From contig NZ_CP063374.1 of the NCBI RefSeq assembly GCF_015160875.1, positions 7,319,501-7,383,500 on the forward strand: a stretch of 64,000 nt of DNA, read 5' to 3'. The translations under genes were made by a program, and so were the position numbers. Within the stretch, counting starts at the first letter, position 1, and each line of letters starts with the position of its first letter. The notes under the pieces were generated by a model that saw nothing but the letters and a program-made list of their open reading frames with translations, was not told the DNA's origin and made no database searches. This DNA comes from Streptomyces chromofuscus. GTDB lineage: Bacteria > Actinomycetota > Actinomycetes > Streptomycetales > Streptomycetaceae. Below are positions 17,834 to 27,230 of this stretch, one piece after another.

Positions 17834-19000
17834 CTACGCGCCCCACCCGGCCTGCTGCCCACCGACTCGCTCAGCGGCGATCTTCTCGGCCCACCCCGAC
17901 CGCGCGTAGGCGGCAAGGGGCTCGGGGTCCAGCCCCATGTCCTCCCGCACCTCGCGCAGCAACGGCCGCACATCCGTGTTGTACGCGTCCATCAGCACGG
18001 CGTTGGCCCCCAGCACGTCCCCGCTCCGCTGAGCCTCGGCCAACGCCTCCCGATCAACGAGCAGCGCCTTCGCCGTGGCCTCCTGGACGTTCATCACGGA
18101 CCGGATGATCGCCGGGATCTTCGCCTCGATGTTGTGGCACTGGTCGAGCATGAACGCGACGTCGGACTCCACGCCGAACCCGCCCCCGCGCACCACCTCG
18201 TACATGATCCGGAACAGCTGGAACGGATCCGCCGCCCCCACCATGAGGTCGTCGTCGGCGTAGAACCGCGAGTTGAAGTCGAAGCCGCCGAGCTTGCCCT
18301 CCCGCAGCAGCGTGGCCACGATGAACTCGATGTTGGTCCCCGGCGCGTGGTGCCCCGTGTCGACGACGACCCGCGCCTTCGGCCCGAGCTTCAGGCAGTG
18401 CGCGTACGCCGTCCCCCAGTCCGGCACGTCCGTCGTGTAGAAGGCCGGCTCGAAGAACTTGTACTCCAGCAGCATCCGCTGCCCGTCCCCGAGCCGCTCG
18501 TACACCTCGGCCAGCCCCTCCGCCAGCCGGTCCTGCCGCGCGCGCACGTCGTCCTGCCCGGGATAGTTCGTCCCGTCCGCGAACCACAGCTTCAGATCCC
18601 GCGACCCGGTCGCGTCCATGATGTCGACGCACTCCAGCAGATGGTCGACCGCCTTGCGCCGCACCGCCGCGTCCGGATGGCAGATGCTGCCGAGCTTGTA
18701 GTCGTCGTCCTGGAAGGTGTTGGAGTTGATCGCGCCCAGCTTCAGCCCGCGCTCCTCGGCGTGCTCGGCCAGCGCGGCGTAGTCGTCGACCTTGTCCCAC
18801 GGGATGTGCAGGGCGACCGTCGGGGCCGCGCCGGTGAACTCGTGCACCTTCGCCGCGTCGTCCAGCTTCTCGCGCGGGTCGCGGGGCACGCCCTGCTGGG
18901 CGAAGACCTTGAACCGGGTGCCCGAGTTTCCGTACGCCCACGACGGCGTCTCTACTGCCTGGGTCTTGAGCGCGGCCTTCACCGCGGCGGGATCGGTCAC
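17834..19000 (-). CDS. rhaI: L-rhamnose isomerase
   Basis: A 388-residue TIM-barrel xylose-isomerase-like enzyme of the Pseudomonas/Rhizobium RhaI type, not E. coli RhaA. Metal-site segments include KLWFADGTNYPGQ (about 146-158), EYKFFEPAFY, VDTGHHAPGTNIEF and FDFNSRFYADDDL. GTG 19000 is chosen because GAGGAG lies 7 nt upstream; the longer frame adds 19 residues that overlap leader sequence. First gene of the minus-strand rhamnose operon, with a near-consensus promoter and operator at 19066-19113. Confidence 0.93.
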   Translation of the reverse strand: MTDPAAVKAALKTQAVETPSWAYGNSGTRFKVFAQQGVPRDPREKLDDAAKVHEFTGAAPTVALHIPWDKVDDYAALAEHAEERGLKLGAINSNTFQDDDYKLGSICHPDAAVRRKAVDHLLECVDIMDATGSRDLKLWFADGTNYPGQDDVRARQDRLAEGLAEVYERLGDGQRMLLEYKFFEPAFYTTDVPDWGTAYAHCLKLGPKARVVVDTGHHAPGTNIEFIVATLLREGKLGGFDFNSRFYADDDLMVGAADPFQLFRIMYEVVRGGGFGVESDVAFMLDQCHNIEAKIPAIIRSVMNVQEATAKALLVDREALAEAQRSGDVLGANAVLMDAYNTDVRPLLREVREDMGLDPEPLAAYARSGWAEKIAAERVGGQQAGWGA

Positions 19001-19065
19001 TGGGGGCTCCTCGGGCAGGGATCGGAAGAACGCTGTCGGCAACGACCGCGTGAACAACTGCTGCG

Positions 19066-19113
19066 TGAAACGATTCAGAACGGCAAGCTATGAGTCGTCG
19101 CCAGGGGTGTCAA
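19066..19113 (-). promoter_or_regulatory. rhaI promoter with RhaR-type operator
   Basis: On the minus strand TTGACA (19113-19108), a 17-nt spacer and TAGCTT (19090-19085) form a strong promoter. Starting 7 nt beyond the -10 is TGAATCGTTTCA (19077-19066), an imperfect palindrome of the LacI-family type. Its position near +1 implies repression by blocking RNA polymerase. Confidence 0.8.
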
Positions 19114-19187
19114 GCGCTCTCGCCGTGCCCGCTCTGTGTGACCCCGCCGTGACCTTCCCCTACCGATAACTTTTCGACGCGGACCCA

Positions 19188-19243
19188 TTGACGTGACAAC
19201 GCTGACCCGCCTAACGTCCCGGCAATCCAGTTGAAACCTTTCA
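19188..19243 (+). promoter_or_regulatory. rhaT-operon promoter with RhaR-type operator
   Basis: TTGACG (19188-19193), an 18-nt spacer and TAACGT (19212-19217) are followed by the perfect palindrome TGAAACCTTTCA (19232-19243). It matches the rhaI operator in the outer TGAA/TTCA bases and has the same spacing from the -10. The LacI protein at 24665 is the likely repressor. Confidence 0.78.
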
Positions 19244-19296
19244 CGACGCAGTGCGGGCCGCCTCACCGCCCTTGCCGCGTCGTCGAGGAGCCCCTC

Positions 19297-20814
19297 ATGA
19301 CCCACCCGTCCGACACGGGGCCGGCCCCGGTAGTGGCGCTCAAGGGCATCTCCAAGTCCTTCGGCGCGGTACGCGCCCTGCGGGACGTGTCCCTGGAGCT
19401 GTTCCCGGGAGAGGTGCACGCTCTCGCCGGCGAGAACGGCGCGGGCAAGTCGACCCTCATCAAGACGCTCGCCGGAGTGCACCGGCCGGACACCGGCCAG
19501 GTGCTGCTCGACGGTGAGCCCGTCGTCTTCCACGGTCCCGGCGACGCCCGTGACGCCGGCATCGCCGTGATCTACCAGGAGCCCACGCTCTTCCCCGACC
19601 TGTCGATCGCCGAGAACATCTTCATGGGCCGGCAGCCCCGGCGCGCCCTCGGCCGCATCGACCACAAGGCGGTCCACGCCGCGACGCTGGCGCTGATGCG
19701 GCGCCTGGGCGTCGAGCTCGACCCCGACCGCCCGGCCCGCGGCCTGTCCATCGCCGACCAGCAGATCGTCGAGATCGCCAAGGCCCTCTCCTTCGACGCC
19801 CGGGTCCTGATCATGGACGAGCCCACGGCCGCGCTCACCGGCAGCGAGGTGGCCCGCCTCTTCGGTGTCGTGCGCGCGCTCCAGGAGCAGGGCGCCGCCG
19901 TCCTGTTCATCTCGCACCGCCTGGAGGAGATCTTCCAGATCTGCCGCCGGGTCACGACCCTGCGCGACGGCGCCTGGATCGCCTCCGAACTCCTCGACGG
20001 CATGACCGAGGACGACCTGGTCCGCCGGATGGTCGGCCGCGACCTCGACGCGTTGTACCCGAAGCAGGACGTCCGTCCCGGCGAGGTCGCCCTGAGCGTG
20101 CGCCGGCTGACCCGCGAGGGCGTCTTCACCGACATCTCCTTCGAGGTGCGGAGCGGCGAGATCGTCGGCCTCGCGGGCCTCGTCGGCGCCGGGCGCACGG
20201 AGGTGGCGCGGGCCGTCTTCGGCGTCGACCGGTGGGACGCCGGCGAGGTCGAGCTGGACGGGCGGAAACTGATCAACGGCGCCCCCTCCACCGCCATGGC
20301 CGCCGGGCTCGCCCTGGTTCCCGAGGACCGGCGCGCCCAGGGCCTGGTGATGGACATGTCCATCGAGCGCAACATCGGCCTGACCGGACTGCGTACGACC
20401 GTCCGGGCCGGGCTGATGGACCGCGGCGCCGAACGCAGCCGCTCCCTCGACTGGGCCGTCAGACTCCAGGTCAAGTACGCCCGGATCGCCGACGCCGTCT
20501 CCACCCTGTCCGGCGGCAACCAGCAGAAGGTCGTCCTCGCCAAGTGGCTCGCGACGCGGCCGAAGGTGCTCATCGTCGACGAGCCGACCCGCGGCATCGA
20601 CGTCGGCACCAAGGCGGAGGTGCACCGGCTGTTGTCCCAGCTCGCCGCCGACGGCGTGGCCGTACTGATGATCTCCTCCGACCTGCCCGAGATCCTCGGC
20701 ATGGCCGACCGCGTGCTGGTGATGCACGAGGGCCGGCTCACCGCCGAGATCCCCCGCTCCGACGCCACCGAGGAAACCGTGATGGCCGCAGCCACCGGGA
20801 GGGCCGCCGCATGA
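19297..20814 (+). CDS. rhaT: Sugar (rhamnose) ABC transporter ATPase
   Basis: A 505-residue double-ABC protein of the RbsA/MglA/RhaT class. The first Walker A is GENGAGKST (45-53), with DEPTAAL as Walker B. The second half keeps the signature LSGGNQQKV near 404-412 and [10 protein letters not shown]. Its own second P-loop is degenerate (GLVGAGRTE), usual for this class. ATG 19297 follows GAGGAG. The first permease gene overlaps by ATGA. Rhamnose is assigned from the flanking catabolic genes and mutarotase, not from the ATPase itself. Confidence 0.9.
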   Translation: MTHPSDTGPAPVVALKGISKSFGAVRALRDVSLELFPGEVHALAGENGAGKSTLIKTLAGVHRPDTGQVLLDGEPVVFHGPGDARDAGIAVIYQEPTLFPDLSIAENIFMGRQPRRALGRIDHKAVHAATLALMRRLGVELDPDRPARGLSIADQQIVEIAKALSFDARVLIMDEPTAALTGSEVARLFGVVRALQEQGAAVLFISHRLEEIFQICRRVTTLRDGAWIASELLDGMTEDDLVRRMVGRDLDALYPKQDVRPGEVALSVRRLTREGVFTDISFEVRSGEIVGLAGLVGAGRTEVARAVFGVDRWDAGEVELDGRKLINGAPSTAMAAGLALVPEDRRAQGLVMDMSIERNIGLTGLRTTVRAGLMDRGAERSRSLDWAVRLQVKYARIADAVSTLSGGNQQKVVLAKWLATRPKVLIVDEPTRGIDVGTKAEVHRLLSQLAADGVAVLMISSDLPEILGMADRVLVMHEGRLTAEIPRSDATEETVMAAATGRAAA

Positions 20815-21851
20815 CGGTGACCACCCCGCAGCCGACCCCCGTCGCCGAGGTGCCCAAGTCCAGCGGCACCCGCCTGGTGGACCGGGTCTTCAAGATGCGC
20901 GAACTCGCCATCCTCGTCGTGTTCCTGGTGATGATCGCCGTCACCCGGGCCGGCAACAGCGAGTTCCTGTCCGAACAGGGCGTCAAGGACCTGCTGCTGA
21001 ACGCGACGATCCTGGTCCTGGTCGCCACCGGCCAGTCCCTCGTCGTCATCACCCGCAACGTCGACCTGTCCGTCGGCTCCACCCTCGGCATCAGCGCGTT
21101 CGCCGCCGGCACCTACCTCCAGGGCGGCGGCGACTCCGTGGTGGCCGTGCTGCTGGCCGTGCTGATGGGCGTCGGCTTCGGCCTGCTCAACGGGCTGCTG
21201 GTCAGCCTCGGCCAGGTGCCCGCGCTGGTCGTCACCCTGGGCACGCTGTACATCATCCGGGGCATCGACTCCATCTGGGTCGGCTCCCGCCAGATCACCG
21301 CCGCCGACCTGCCCGGCGGATTCGTCGACTTCGGCTCCGGCGGCATCTCTGCGGTGCCCTACCTCGCGCTGATCGCCCTCGCGGTCCTGGTGGCCACGGC
21401 GTACTACCTCAAGCACTTCCGCAGTGGCCGTGAGCTGTACGCCCTCGGCTCCAACCCCGAGGCCGCCCGGCTCGCCGGCATCCAGGTCAGGAAGCGGATC
21501 CTGACGGCGTACACCTTCTGCGGGGCGCTCGCCGGACTCGCCGGCGCGATGTACCTGGCCCGGTTCGGCAACGTCGACTCCGGCACCGGCAACGGCTACG
21601 AACTCACCGTCGTCAGCGCCGTCGTCGTCGGCGGCGTGGTCTTCACCGGCGGCTCCGGCAGCGTCTACGGCGCCGCGCTCGGCGCGCTGCTGCTGACCTC
21701 CATCAACAGCGTGCTGCCCGCCCTGGGCGTCAGCTCGGTGTGGGTGCTTGCGATCAACGGCATCCTGCTCATCCTCGCCATCGCCGTGGACCGTGTGGTC
21801 GCCCTGCGCGTGGCGTCCGCCCTGAAGAAGAGGAACGCACGCCATGCCTGA
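20811..21851 (+). CDS. rhaP: Sugar (rhamnose) ABC transporter permease 1
   Basis: A 346-residue permease of the ribose/xylose type (BPD_transp_2) with eight or more hydrophobic stretches, such as [29 protein letters not shown] and [15 protein letters not shown], and the conserved [13 protein letters not shown] loop near 82-94. It overlaps the ATPase stop by 4 nt and the next permease by 8 nt. Works as a heterodimer with the downstream permease. Confidence 0.88.
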   Translation: MTVTTPQPTPVAEVPKSSGTRLVDRVFKMRELAILVVFLVMIAVTRAGNSEFLSEQGVKDLLLNATILVLVATGQSLVVITRNVDLSVGSTLGISAFAAGTYLQGGGDSVVAVLLAVLMGVGFGLLNGLLVSLGQVPALVVTLGTLYIIRGIDSIWVGSRQITAADLPGGFVDFGSGGISAVPYLALIALAVLVATAYYLKHFRSGRELYALGSNPEAARLAGIQVRKRILTAYTFCGALAGLAGAMYLARFGNVDSGTGNGYELTVVSAVVVGGVVFTGGSGSVYGAALGALLLTSINSVLPALGVSSVWVLAINGILLILAIAVDRVVALRVASALKKRNARHA

Positions 21852-22818
21852 GTCCTTGACGCGCGCCGTCCGCTGGGACACGGTCGTCGGCGCCCTGCTG
21901 ATCGTCGTGCTGCTGCTGTCGTTCGGCTTCGTCGACGGCTTCGGCAACGCGCTGAACCTGTCGTTCCTCATCGGCAACACGCTGCCCATCGCGCTGATCG
22001 CGCTGCCGATGACCCTGCTCGTCGTCTCCGGCGAGATCGACCTGTCCGTCGCCTCCACCGCCGGGCTGTCCGGCGCGGTGATGGGCGCCCTGTGGAACCA
22101 GGGCATGACCATCGAGACGATCATCCCGCTGTGCCTGCTGCTCGGCGTGGTGTGCGGGCTGATCAACGGCCTGCTCGTCACCCGCCTGGGGCTGCCGTCG
22201 CTCGCCGTCACCATCGGCACCCTCGCCGCGTACCGGGGCATCGCGCAGATCGTGCTCGGCTCCGACGCGGTGACCGACTTCCCCTCCGCGTACCTGGACT
22301 TCGCGGCCGGCCGGATCGGCGACACGTTCGTCCCCCACGCCCTGCTGCCCTTCCTCGTGCTGCTGGCGATCGCGGTGGTCGCGCTGCACGCCACGCCGTT
22401 CGGGCGGTCGCTGTTCGCGATCGGCGCGAGCGAGGAGGCCGCGCGGTTCGCCGGGATCCGGGTCAAGCGGCAGAAGCTGATCCTTTTCACGGTGACCGGC
22501 CTGATGGCATCGCTCACGGGCGTGTTCTGGGCGCTGCACTACGCCAGTGCGCGGTACGACAACGCCACGGGGCTGGAGCTGTCCGTGGTGGCCGCCGTGC
22601 TGCTCGGCGGTATCGACTTCGACGGCGGCAAGGGCACGCTCGGCGGCGCGATCGCGGGTGTGTTCCTGCTGGGCGCGCTGCAGAACGTCATGAGCCTCCA
22701 GGACGTCTCCGCCCAGTCGCAGATCGTCGTGACCGGTGTGCTGCTCGTCCTGTCCGTGCTCGGGCCGCGTGTCGCGCGGCAGATCTCCCTCGCGAGGGCC
22801 GCTCGCTCCGCCGGCTAG
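21844..22818 (+). CDS. rhaQ: Sugar (rhamnose) ABC transporter permease 2
   Basis: A 324-residue permease, same family as its neighbour, with the SGEIDLSVASTAGLSG loop near 61-76 and the late GGIDFDGGKGTLGG segment before the last helices. ATG 21844 lies inside the end of the previous gene (8-nt overlap). A GC hairpin (22893-22910) lies between it and the binding-protein gene. Confidence 0.88.
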   Translation: MPESLTRAVRWDTVVGALLIVVLLLSFGFVDGFGNALNLSFLIGNTLPIALIALPMTLLVVSGEIDLSVASTAGLSGAVMGALWNQGMTIETIIPLCLLLGVVCGLINGLLVTRLGLPSLAVTIGTLAAYRGIAQIVLGSDAVTDFPSAYLDFAAGRIGDTFVPHALLPFLVLLAIAVVALHATPFGRSLFAIGASEEAARFAGIRVKRQKLILFTVTGLMASLTGVFWALHYASARYDNATGLELSVVAAVLLGGIDFDGGKGTLGGAIAGVFLLGALQNVMSLQDVSAQSQIVVTGVLLVLSVLGPRVARQISLARAARSAG

Positions 22819-22892
22819 GCGGTACCGAAACCGCGGGCCGCCCCGGGCCGGTCGCGCCCACGCGGCGGAGCCGCACCGCAAGCACAGCCCAC

Positions 22893-22910
22893 GCGCCCCT
22901 CACGGGGCGC
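22893..22910 (+). other. Intercistronic hairpin before the binding-protein gene
   Basis: GCGCCCC (22893-22899) pairs with GGGGCGC (22904-22910) around a 4-nt loop, 31 nt before the binding-protein start. In binding-protein importers such stems often protect the 3' mRNA segment and raise binding-protein level; that role is inferred. Confidence 0.5.
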
Positions 22911-22940
22911 CCCACTCATCCTCGTCGCAAAGGACCCGTC

Positions 22941-24026
22941 ATGCGCAAGCCGCCGTTCCTCCGCCGTACCAGCGTGGCCCTCGCCGCCGTCACCTCGCTC
23001 GCCCTCGCCCTCACCGCCTGCGGCGGCACGACCAAGGAGGACGTCGCCGACGAGGGCGGTTCCGCCGCCGCGGCCGGCGAGGCGAACCCGAACGCCGAAC
23101 TGAAGAAGGGCCTCACCGTCGGCTTCCTGCCCAAGCAGGTCAACAACCCCTACTTCACCACCGCGGACAAGGGCGGCGAGGCGGCCCTGAAGGAGCTCGG
23201 CTCCACCTACAAGGAGGTCGGCCCGTCCAGCGCGACCGACACCTCCGGCCAGGTCTCCTACGTCAACACGCTCACCCAGCAGCAGGTCGACGCCATGGCC
23301 GTGTCCGCGCAGGACCCGGGCGCCCTGTGCACGGCCCTCAAGCAGGCCATGAGCAACGACATCAAGGTCGTGACCTACGACTCCGACACCAAGCCCGAGT
23401 GCCGCAACGCCTTCGTGTCGCAGGCGTCCGCCGAGGACCTCGGCCGCACCGAGGTGCAGCTGCTCGCCGAGCAGATCGGCTACAAGGGCGAGATCGCGAT
23501 CCTGTCCGCCGCGCAGACCGCGACGAACCAGAACACCTGGATCGAGTTCATGAAGGACGAGCTCAAGGACCCCAAGTACAAGGACATGAAGCTCGTCAAG
23601 ATCGCCTACGGCAACGACGACGCGCAGGCGTCCTTCCAGCAGACCCAGGGACTGCTCCAGGAGTACCCGAACCTGAAGGGGATCATCTCCCCGACCACCG
23701 TGGGCATCAAGGCCGCCGCCCAGTACCTGTCCGGCTCGAAGTACAAGGGCAAGGTCGAGCTGACCGGCCTCGGCACCCCCAACGACATGCGCAAGTACGT
23801 CAAGAACGGCACCGTCGAGGCATTCGAGCTGTGGGACCCGGCGAAGCTCGGCGAGCTCGCCGCCCGCACCGCCGTCGCGCTCGCGTCGGGCCAGATCACC
23901 GGCAAGGAGGGCGAGACGTTCACGGCCGGTGACATGGGCGAGTACACGATCGGCAAGGACGGCGTCATCAGCCTCGGCAAGCCGACCGTGTTCGACGCCG
24001 ACAACATCGACCAGTTCAACTTCTGA
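22941..24026 (+). CDS. rhaS: Rhamnose-binding lipoprotein
   Basis: A 361-residue periplasmic-binding-protein-like lipoprotein. The signal peptide ends in the lipobox LTAC (Cys near 24). The mature fold begins LTVGFLPKQVNNPYFTTADKGG, typical of RhaS/RbsB-type sugar-binding proteins. AAAGGA precedes ATG 22941. The placement after the ATPase and two permeases and before the mutarotase gene matches the rhizobial rha transporter set. Confidence 0.9.
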   Translation: MRKPPFLRRTSVALAAVTSLALALTACGGTTKEDVADEGGSAAAAGEANPNAELKKGLTVGFLPKQVNNPYFTTADKGGEAALKELGSTYKEVGPSSATDTSGQVSYVNTLTQQQVDAMAVSAQDPGALCTALKQAMSNDIKVVTYDSDTKPECRNAFVSQASAEDLGRTEVQLLAEQIGYKGEIAILSAAQTATNQNTWIEFMKDELKDPKYKDMKLVKIAYGNDDAQASFQQTQGLLQEYPNLKGIISPTTVGIKAAAQYLSGSKYKGKVELTGLGTPNDMRKYVKNGTVEAFELWDPAKLGELAARTAVALASGQITGKEGETFTAGDMGEYTIGKDGVISLGKPTVFDADNIDQFNF

Positions 24027-24041
24027 TCACCGGGGGCGTCG

Positions 24042-24362
24042 ATGCAGCGTGTGTGCTTTCTGCTGAAGGTCCGGGCGGAACGTCTCGACGAGTACCGCGA
24101 GCGGCACGCCGCCGTGTGGCCCGAGATGCTCGAGGCGCTCTCGGCCACCGGGTGGCACAACTACTCGCTCTTCCTGCGCGAGGACGGCCTGCTGGTCGGC
24201 TACCTGGAGACCGAGGACTTCGCCGCCGCCCGGGCAGGCATGGAGGCCACCGATGTCAACGCCCGTTGGCAGGCGGAGATGGCGCCGTTCTTCGAGTCGC
24301 TGGACGGCGCCCGACCCGACGAGTCGATGACACCCCTCACCGAAGTCTTCCACCTCGCCTGA
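24042..24362 (+). CDS. rhaM: L-rhamnose mutarotase
   Basis: A 106-residue enzyme that interconverts alpha and beta L-rhamnopyranose so the isomerase is supplied with its preferred anomer. The family signature is complete: FLLKVRAERLDEYRERHAAVWPEM with the catalytic histidine near 23, GWHNYSLFL near 37-45, and the terminal MTPLTEVFHL. It lies 15 nt after the binding-protein stop, so it belongs to the transport operon. Confidence 0.93.
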   Translation: MQRVCFLLKVRAERLDEYRERHAAVWPEMLEALSATGWHNYSLFLREDGLLVGYLETEDFAAARAGMEATDVNARWQAEMAPFFESLDGARPDESMTPLTEVFHLA

Positions 24363-24378
24363 CCGGAGCCCGCCCGTC

Positions 24379-24585
24379 ATGAGAAGACGTTCCCTGCACG
24401 CGTCGGCCCTGCTTGAGCGCCGTCGCCGGCCCCGCCCTCGCCTCCGGCAGCGCCCGGGCGGCGAGGGCGCGATCGACGAGACGCGCCTCGCGCAGGACGG
24501 CGTGCTGTCCTTCGTGTACCAGCAGAAGTCCGAGGGCACGACGCCCTCGGCGCTGCATGTCGTCGACGTCCGGCTGCCCGCATGA
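24379..24585 (+). pseudogene. Remnant of a small secreted protein (compensating frameshifts)
   Basis: From ATG 24379 the frame starts RRRSLHASALL, then becomes an Arg/Pro stretch. Between about 24414 and 24463 the neighbouring frame instead reads a good signal-peptide core (SAVAGPALASGSARA). The original frame resumes as EGAIDETRLAQDGVLSFVYQQK and ends at 24585. One inserted T and one lost G explain this. Either the export signal of a tiny secreted protein was destroyed, or a larger gene lost its body. The family is not recognised. Confidence 0.5.
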
Positions 24586-24664
24586 CCACTGCTGTCCCTG
24601 GGCGGCGTGCGGGTAGTGTGAAGCCCCTCCCGTCGCCCCCTGTTCTCCTGGAGGTCGCTGCCTG

Positions 24665-25690
24665 ATGGCCCAGTCGGTGGGTATCAAGGACGTCGCCCGC
24701 GCCGCCGGCGTCTCCGTGGGCACGGTCTCGAACGTCATCAACCGGCCGGACACGGTGGCCACCGAGACCCGGGCGCGCGTGCAGTCCGCCATCGACCGGC
24801 TCGGCTACGTCCGCAGCGAGTCCGCGCGCCAGCTGCGCGCGGGCCGCAGCCGCATCATGGGTCTGCTGGTCCTGGACATGGGCAACCCCTTCTTCGTCGA
24901 CGTGGCGCGCGGCGCCGAGCGCGCCGCCCGCGGGGCCGGCCTGGGCGTGATGGTGTGCAACAGCGCCCAGGACCCGTCGGAGGAGGCCGAGTACCTCTCG
25001 CTCTTCGCCGAGCAGCGGGTACGCGGCGTGCTGCTCACCCCGGCCGACGCGACCGGCCGCAACATCGAGGGCTTCCGCCGCCACAACATCCCCTTCGTCC
25101 TCGTCGACCGGGTCGCGGAGGGCGCCACCGAGTGCTCCGTCTCCGTCGACGACGTGGCGGGCGGCGCCCTCGCCGTACGCCATCTGGTCGACGCCGGGCA
25201 CCGGTCCATCGCGTACGTCAGCGGCCCGCCCGGCCTCAATCAGGTCCGCGACCGCCGCACGGGCGCGCTGAACGCCCTTGCCGAGGCGGGTCTCGGTCCC
25301 GGCGCGCTGCGTGAGCTGCCCACCGAGCGGCTCGACGTCGCCGCCGGTCGGGACGCCGGCGCCCGGCTGCTCGGCCTCGCCGACCGGCCGACCGCCGTCT
25401 TCTGCGCCAACGACCTGCTCGCGCTCGGTGTCCTGCAGGCCATGTACGCGGCCGGTGTCGGCGTCCCCGACGACCTCGCCATCGTCGGTTACGACGACAT
25501 CGAGTTCGCCGCCGCGGCCGCCGTGCCGCTCACCTCCGTACGCCAGCCGGCCGTCACGATGGGCGCGATGGCCGCCGAACTCCTGCTGGAGGAGACCGAG
25601 ACGGACAACGGCGGGCCCCGGCACGAGCACCGCCGGGTGGTGCTCCAGCCGGAGCTGGTGGTGCGCCGCTCCAGCCTGTCCGGCCGCTGA
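24665..25690 (+). CDS. LacI-family regulator of rhamnose use
   Basis: A 341-residue repressor. The HTH is IKDVARAAGVSVGTVSNVINRPDTV (about 6-30) with the hinge VRSESARQLRAGRS, then a periplasmic-binding-protein-like effector domain (LLVLDMGNPFFVDVARG through VGYDDIEFAAAAAVPLTSVRQP). GGAGG lies 10 nt before ATG 24665. Being at the end of the rha transport operon and next to LacI-style palindromes in both divergent rha promoters, it most likely represses them until rhamnose or a derivative binds. Confidence 0.88.
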   Translation: MAQSVGIKDVARAAGVSVGTVSNVINRPDTVATETRARVQSAIDRLGYVRSESARQLRAGRSRIMGLLVLDMGNPFFVDVARGAERAARGAGLGVMVCNSAQDPSEEAEYLSLFAEQRVRGVLLTPADATGRNIEGFRRHNIPFVLVDRVAEGATECSVSVDDVAGGALAVRHLVDAGHRSIAYVSGPPGLNQVRDRRTGALNALAEAGLGPGALRELPTERLDVAAGRDAGARLLGLADRPTAVFCANDLLALGVLQAMYAAGVGVPDDLAIVGYDDIEFAAAAAVPLTSVRQPAVTMGAMAAELLLEETETDNGGPRHEHRRVVLQPELVVRRSSLSGR

Positions 25691-25747
25691 ACCGGCGCCG
25701 CCCGGACGGCGCACTGACCCGTCCTTCAGCACCACAGGATCCAGCCA

Positions 25748-25763
25748 CTGAACCGGCGTTCAG
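25748..25763. repeat. 16-bp inverted repeat after rhaR
   Basis: CTGAACCGGCGTTCAG is a 6-bp perfect inverted repeat with a 4-nt centre, 57 nt after the LacI stop and 90 nt before the S33 hydrolase start. It may be an operator or a weak terminator. Confidence 0.4.
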
Positions 25764-25853
25764 CAGTCGTTCATGATCCCCGGCGGTGGCGGGCGGCCGG
25801 CGATGTGCTGAACTGGGACGCGGCCAGCACCGTCGTCCGCCCCGGGAGCCCTG

Positions 25854-27155
25854 TTGAGCGTCAGCTACCGCCAGCCCGGCGTCGTCCTCACCGACCGCCA
25901 CTTCACCGTGCCCCTCGACCACGACCACCCGGCGGGCGGGACCGTCGAGCTCTACGCCCGTGAGGTCGTCGCGAGCGACAAGGCGGGCCAGGACCTGCCC
26001 TGGCTGCTCTACCTCCAGGGCGGCCCCGGCTTCGGGGCGAATCGTTTCGTCGGAAAGCAGGCCTGGCTCGGGCGGGCCCTGAAGGAGTACCGCGTCCTCC
26101 TCCTGGACCAGCGCGGCACCGGTCACTCCACCCCCGCCAACCGCCAGACGCTCCCGCTGCGCGGCAGCCCCGAGGAACAGGCCGCCTACCTCACGCACTT
26201 CCGTGCCGACGCGATCGTCCGCGACTGCGAGGCGATCCGGCCCGAGGTCACCGGCGGCGCGCCCTGGACCGTGCTCGGCCAGAGCTTCGGCGGCTTCTGC
26301 GCGGTGCACTACCTGTCGACCGCCCCCGAAGGCCTCGCCACCGCCGTCATCACCGGCGGCCTGCCCTCCCTCGACGCGCACGCCGACGACGTCTACCGCG
26401 CCGCCTACCCGCGCATCGAGCGCAAGGTCACCGCCCATTACGCCCGCTACCCGCAGGACGTCGAGCGGGCCCGCCGGATCGCCGACCACCTGCTCACCCA
26501 CGACGTGGTCCTGCCGAACGGCTACCGGCTCACCGTGGAGGCCTTCCAGTCCCTCGGCATCCTGCTCGGCGGCAGCGAGGGCAGCCACCGGCTGCACTAC
26601 CTGCTGGAGCACGCCTTCGTGCGCACCCCGGGCGGGACGGTCCTGTCCGACGCGTTCCAGGAGGAGGCGCAGGCCCTGCTGTCGTACGCCGGGCACCCGC
26701 TGTACGCGCTCGTCCACGAGGCCTGCTACGGCCAGGACCACCGGCCCACGGCCTGGTCGGCCGAACGGATCCGCGCGGAGTTCCCGCAGTTCGACGCGGC
26801 CAAGTCGCTCGCGGGCGACGGACCGGTGCTGTTCACCGGAGAAACGATCCATCCCTGGATGTTCGACTGCGACCCGGCGCTGCGCCCGCTGCGCGAGACC
26901 GCCGAACTCCTCGCTGCCCACACCGGCTGGCGGCCCCTGTACGACCCCGCGCGCCTCGCCGCCAACGAGGTGCCGGTCGCGGCGGCGGTCTACCACGACG
27001 ACATGTACGTGGACACGGCCCACTCGTTGCGGACCGCCCGCGCCGTCCGGGGCCTGCGCACCTGGGTCACCGACGAGTTCGAACACGACGGCGTACGGGC
27101 GGGCGGGCCCCGGGTCCTGGACCGGCTGCTGGCGCTGGCCCGCGACGAGGCCTGA
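25854..27155 (+). CDS. Alpha/beta hydrolase, proline iminopeptidase-like (S33)
   Basis: A 433-residue hydrolase. The oxyanion segment LLYLQGGPGFGANRF lies near 45-59, the arginine-rich LLLDQRGTGHSTP near 83-95, and the nucleophile elbow GQSFGGFCAV near 142-151 (Ser144). A terminal histidine (EFEHDGVRAGG) completes the triad. The N-terminal GGPG with DQRGTG is typical of prolyl aminopeptidases. The start is TTG 25854 with GGGAG upstream. No signal peptide, so it should act inside the cell on short peptides or amino-acid amides. Confidence 0.85.
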   Translation: MSVSYRQPGVVLTDRHFTVPLDHDHPAGGTVELYAREVVASDKAGQDLPWLLYLQGGPGFGANRFVGKQAWLGRALKEYRVLLLDQRGTGHSTPANRQTLPLRGSPEEQAAYLTHFRADAIVRDCEAIRPEVTGGAPWTVLGQSFGGFCAVHYLSTAPEGLATAVITGGLPSLDAHADDVYRAAYPRIERKVTAHYARYPQDVERARRIADHLLTHDVVLPNGYRLTVEAFQSLGILLGGSEGSHRLHYLLEHAFVRTPGGTVLSDAFQEEAQALLSYAGHPLYALVHEACYGQDHRPTAWSAERIRAEFPQFDAAKSLAGDGPVLFTGETIHPWMFDCDPALRPLRETAELLAAHTGWRPLYDPARLAANEVPVAAAVYHDDMYVDTAHSLRTARAVRGLRTWVTDEFEHDGVRAGGPRVLDRLLALARDEA

Positions 27156-27180
27156 CGCCGACGGTCGGACAGGCCCCGGT

Positions 27181-27230
27181 GCCCCGGCAGGCAACGTCCG
27201 GCTCGTCGGGCAAACGTTGCCTGCCGGGGC
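27181..27230. terminator. 17-bp perfect hairpin
   Basis: 27181-27197 pairs exactly with 27214-27230 around a 16-nt loop. It follows the S33 hydrolase stop by 25 nt, and the next gene's likely -10 (TAGGCT, 27233-27238) begins directly behind it. Confidence 0.75.

Noticed and set aside
19572-22517. 981-codon minus-strand frame opposite the rhamnose transporter
   Set aside because: Ser/Thr/Arg-rich translation without domains; it mirrors the transporter genes.
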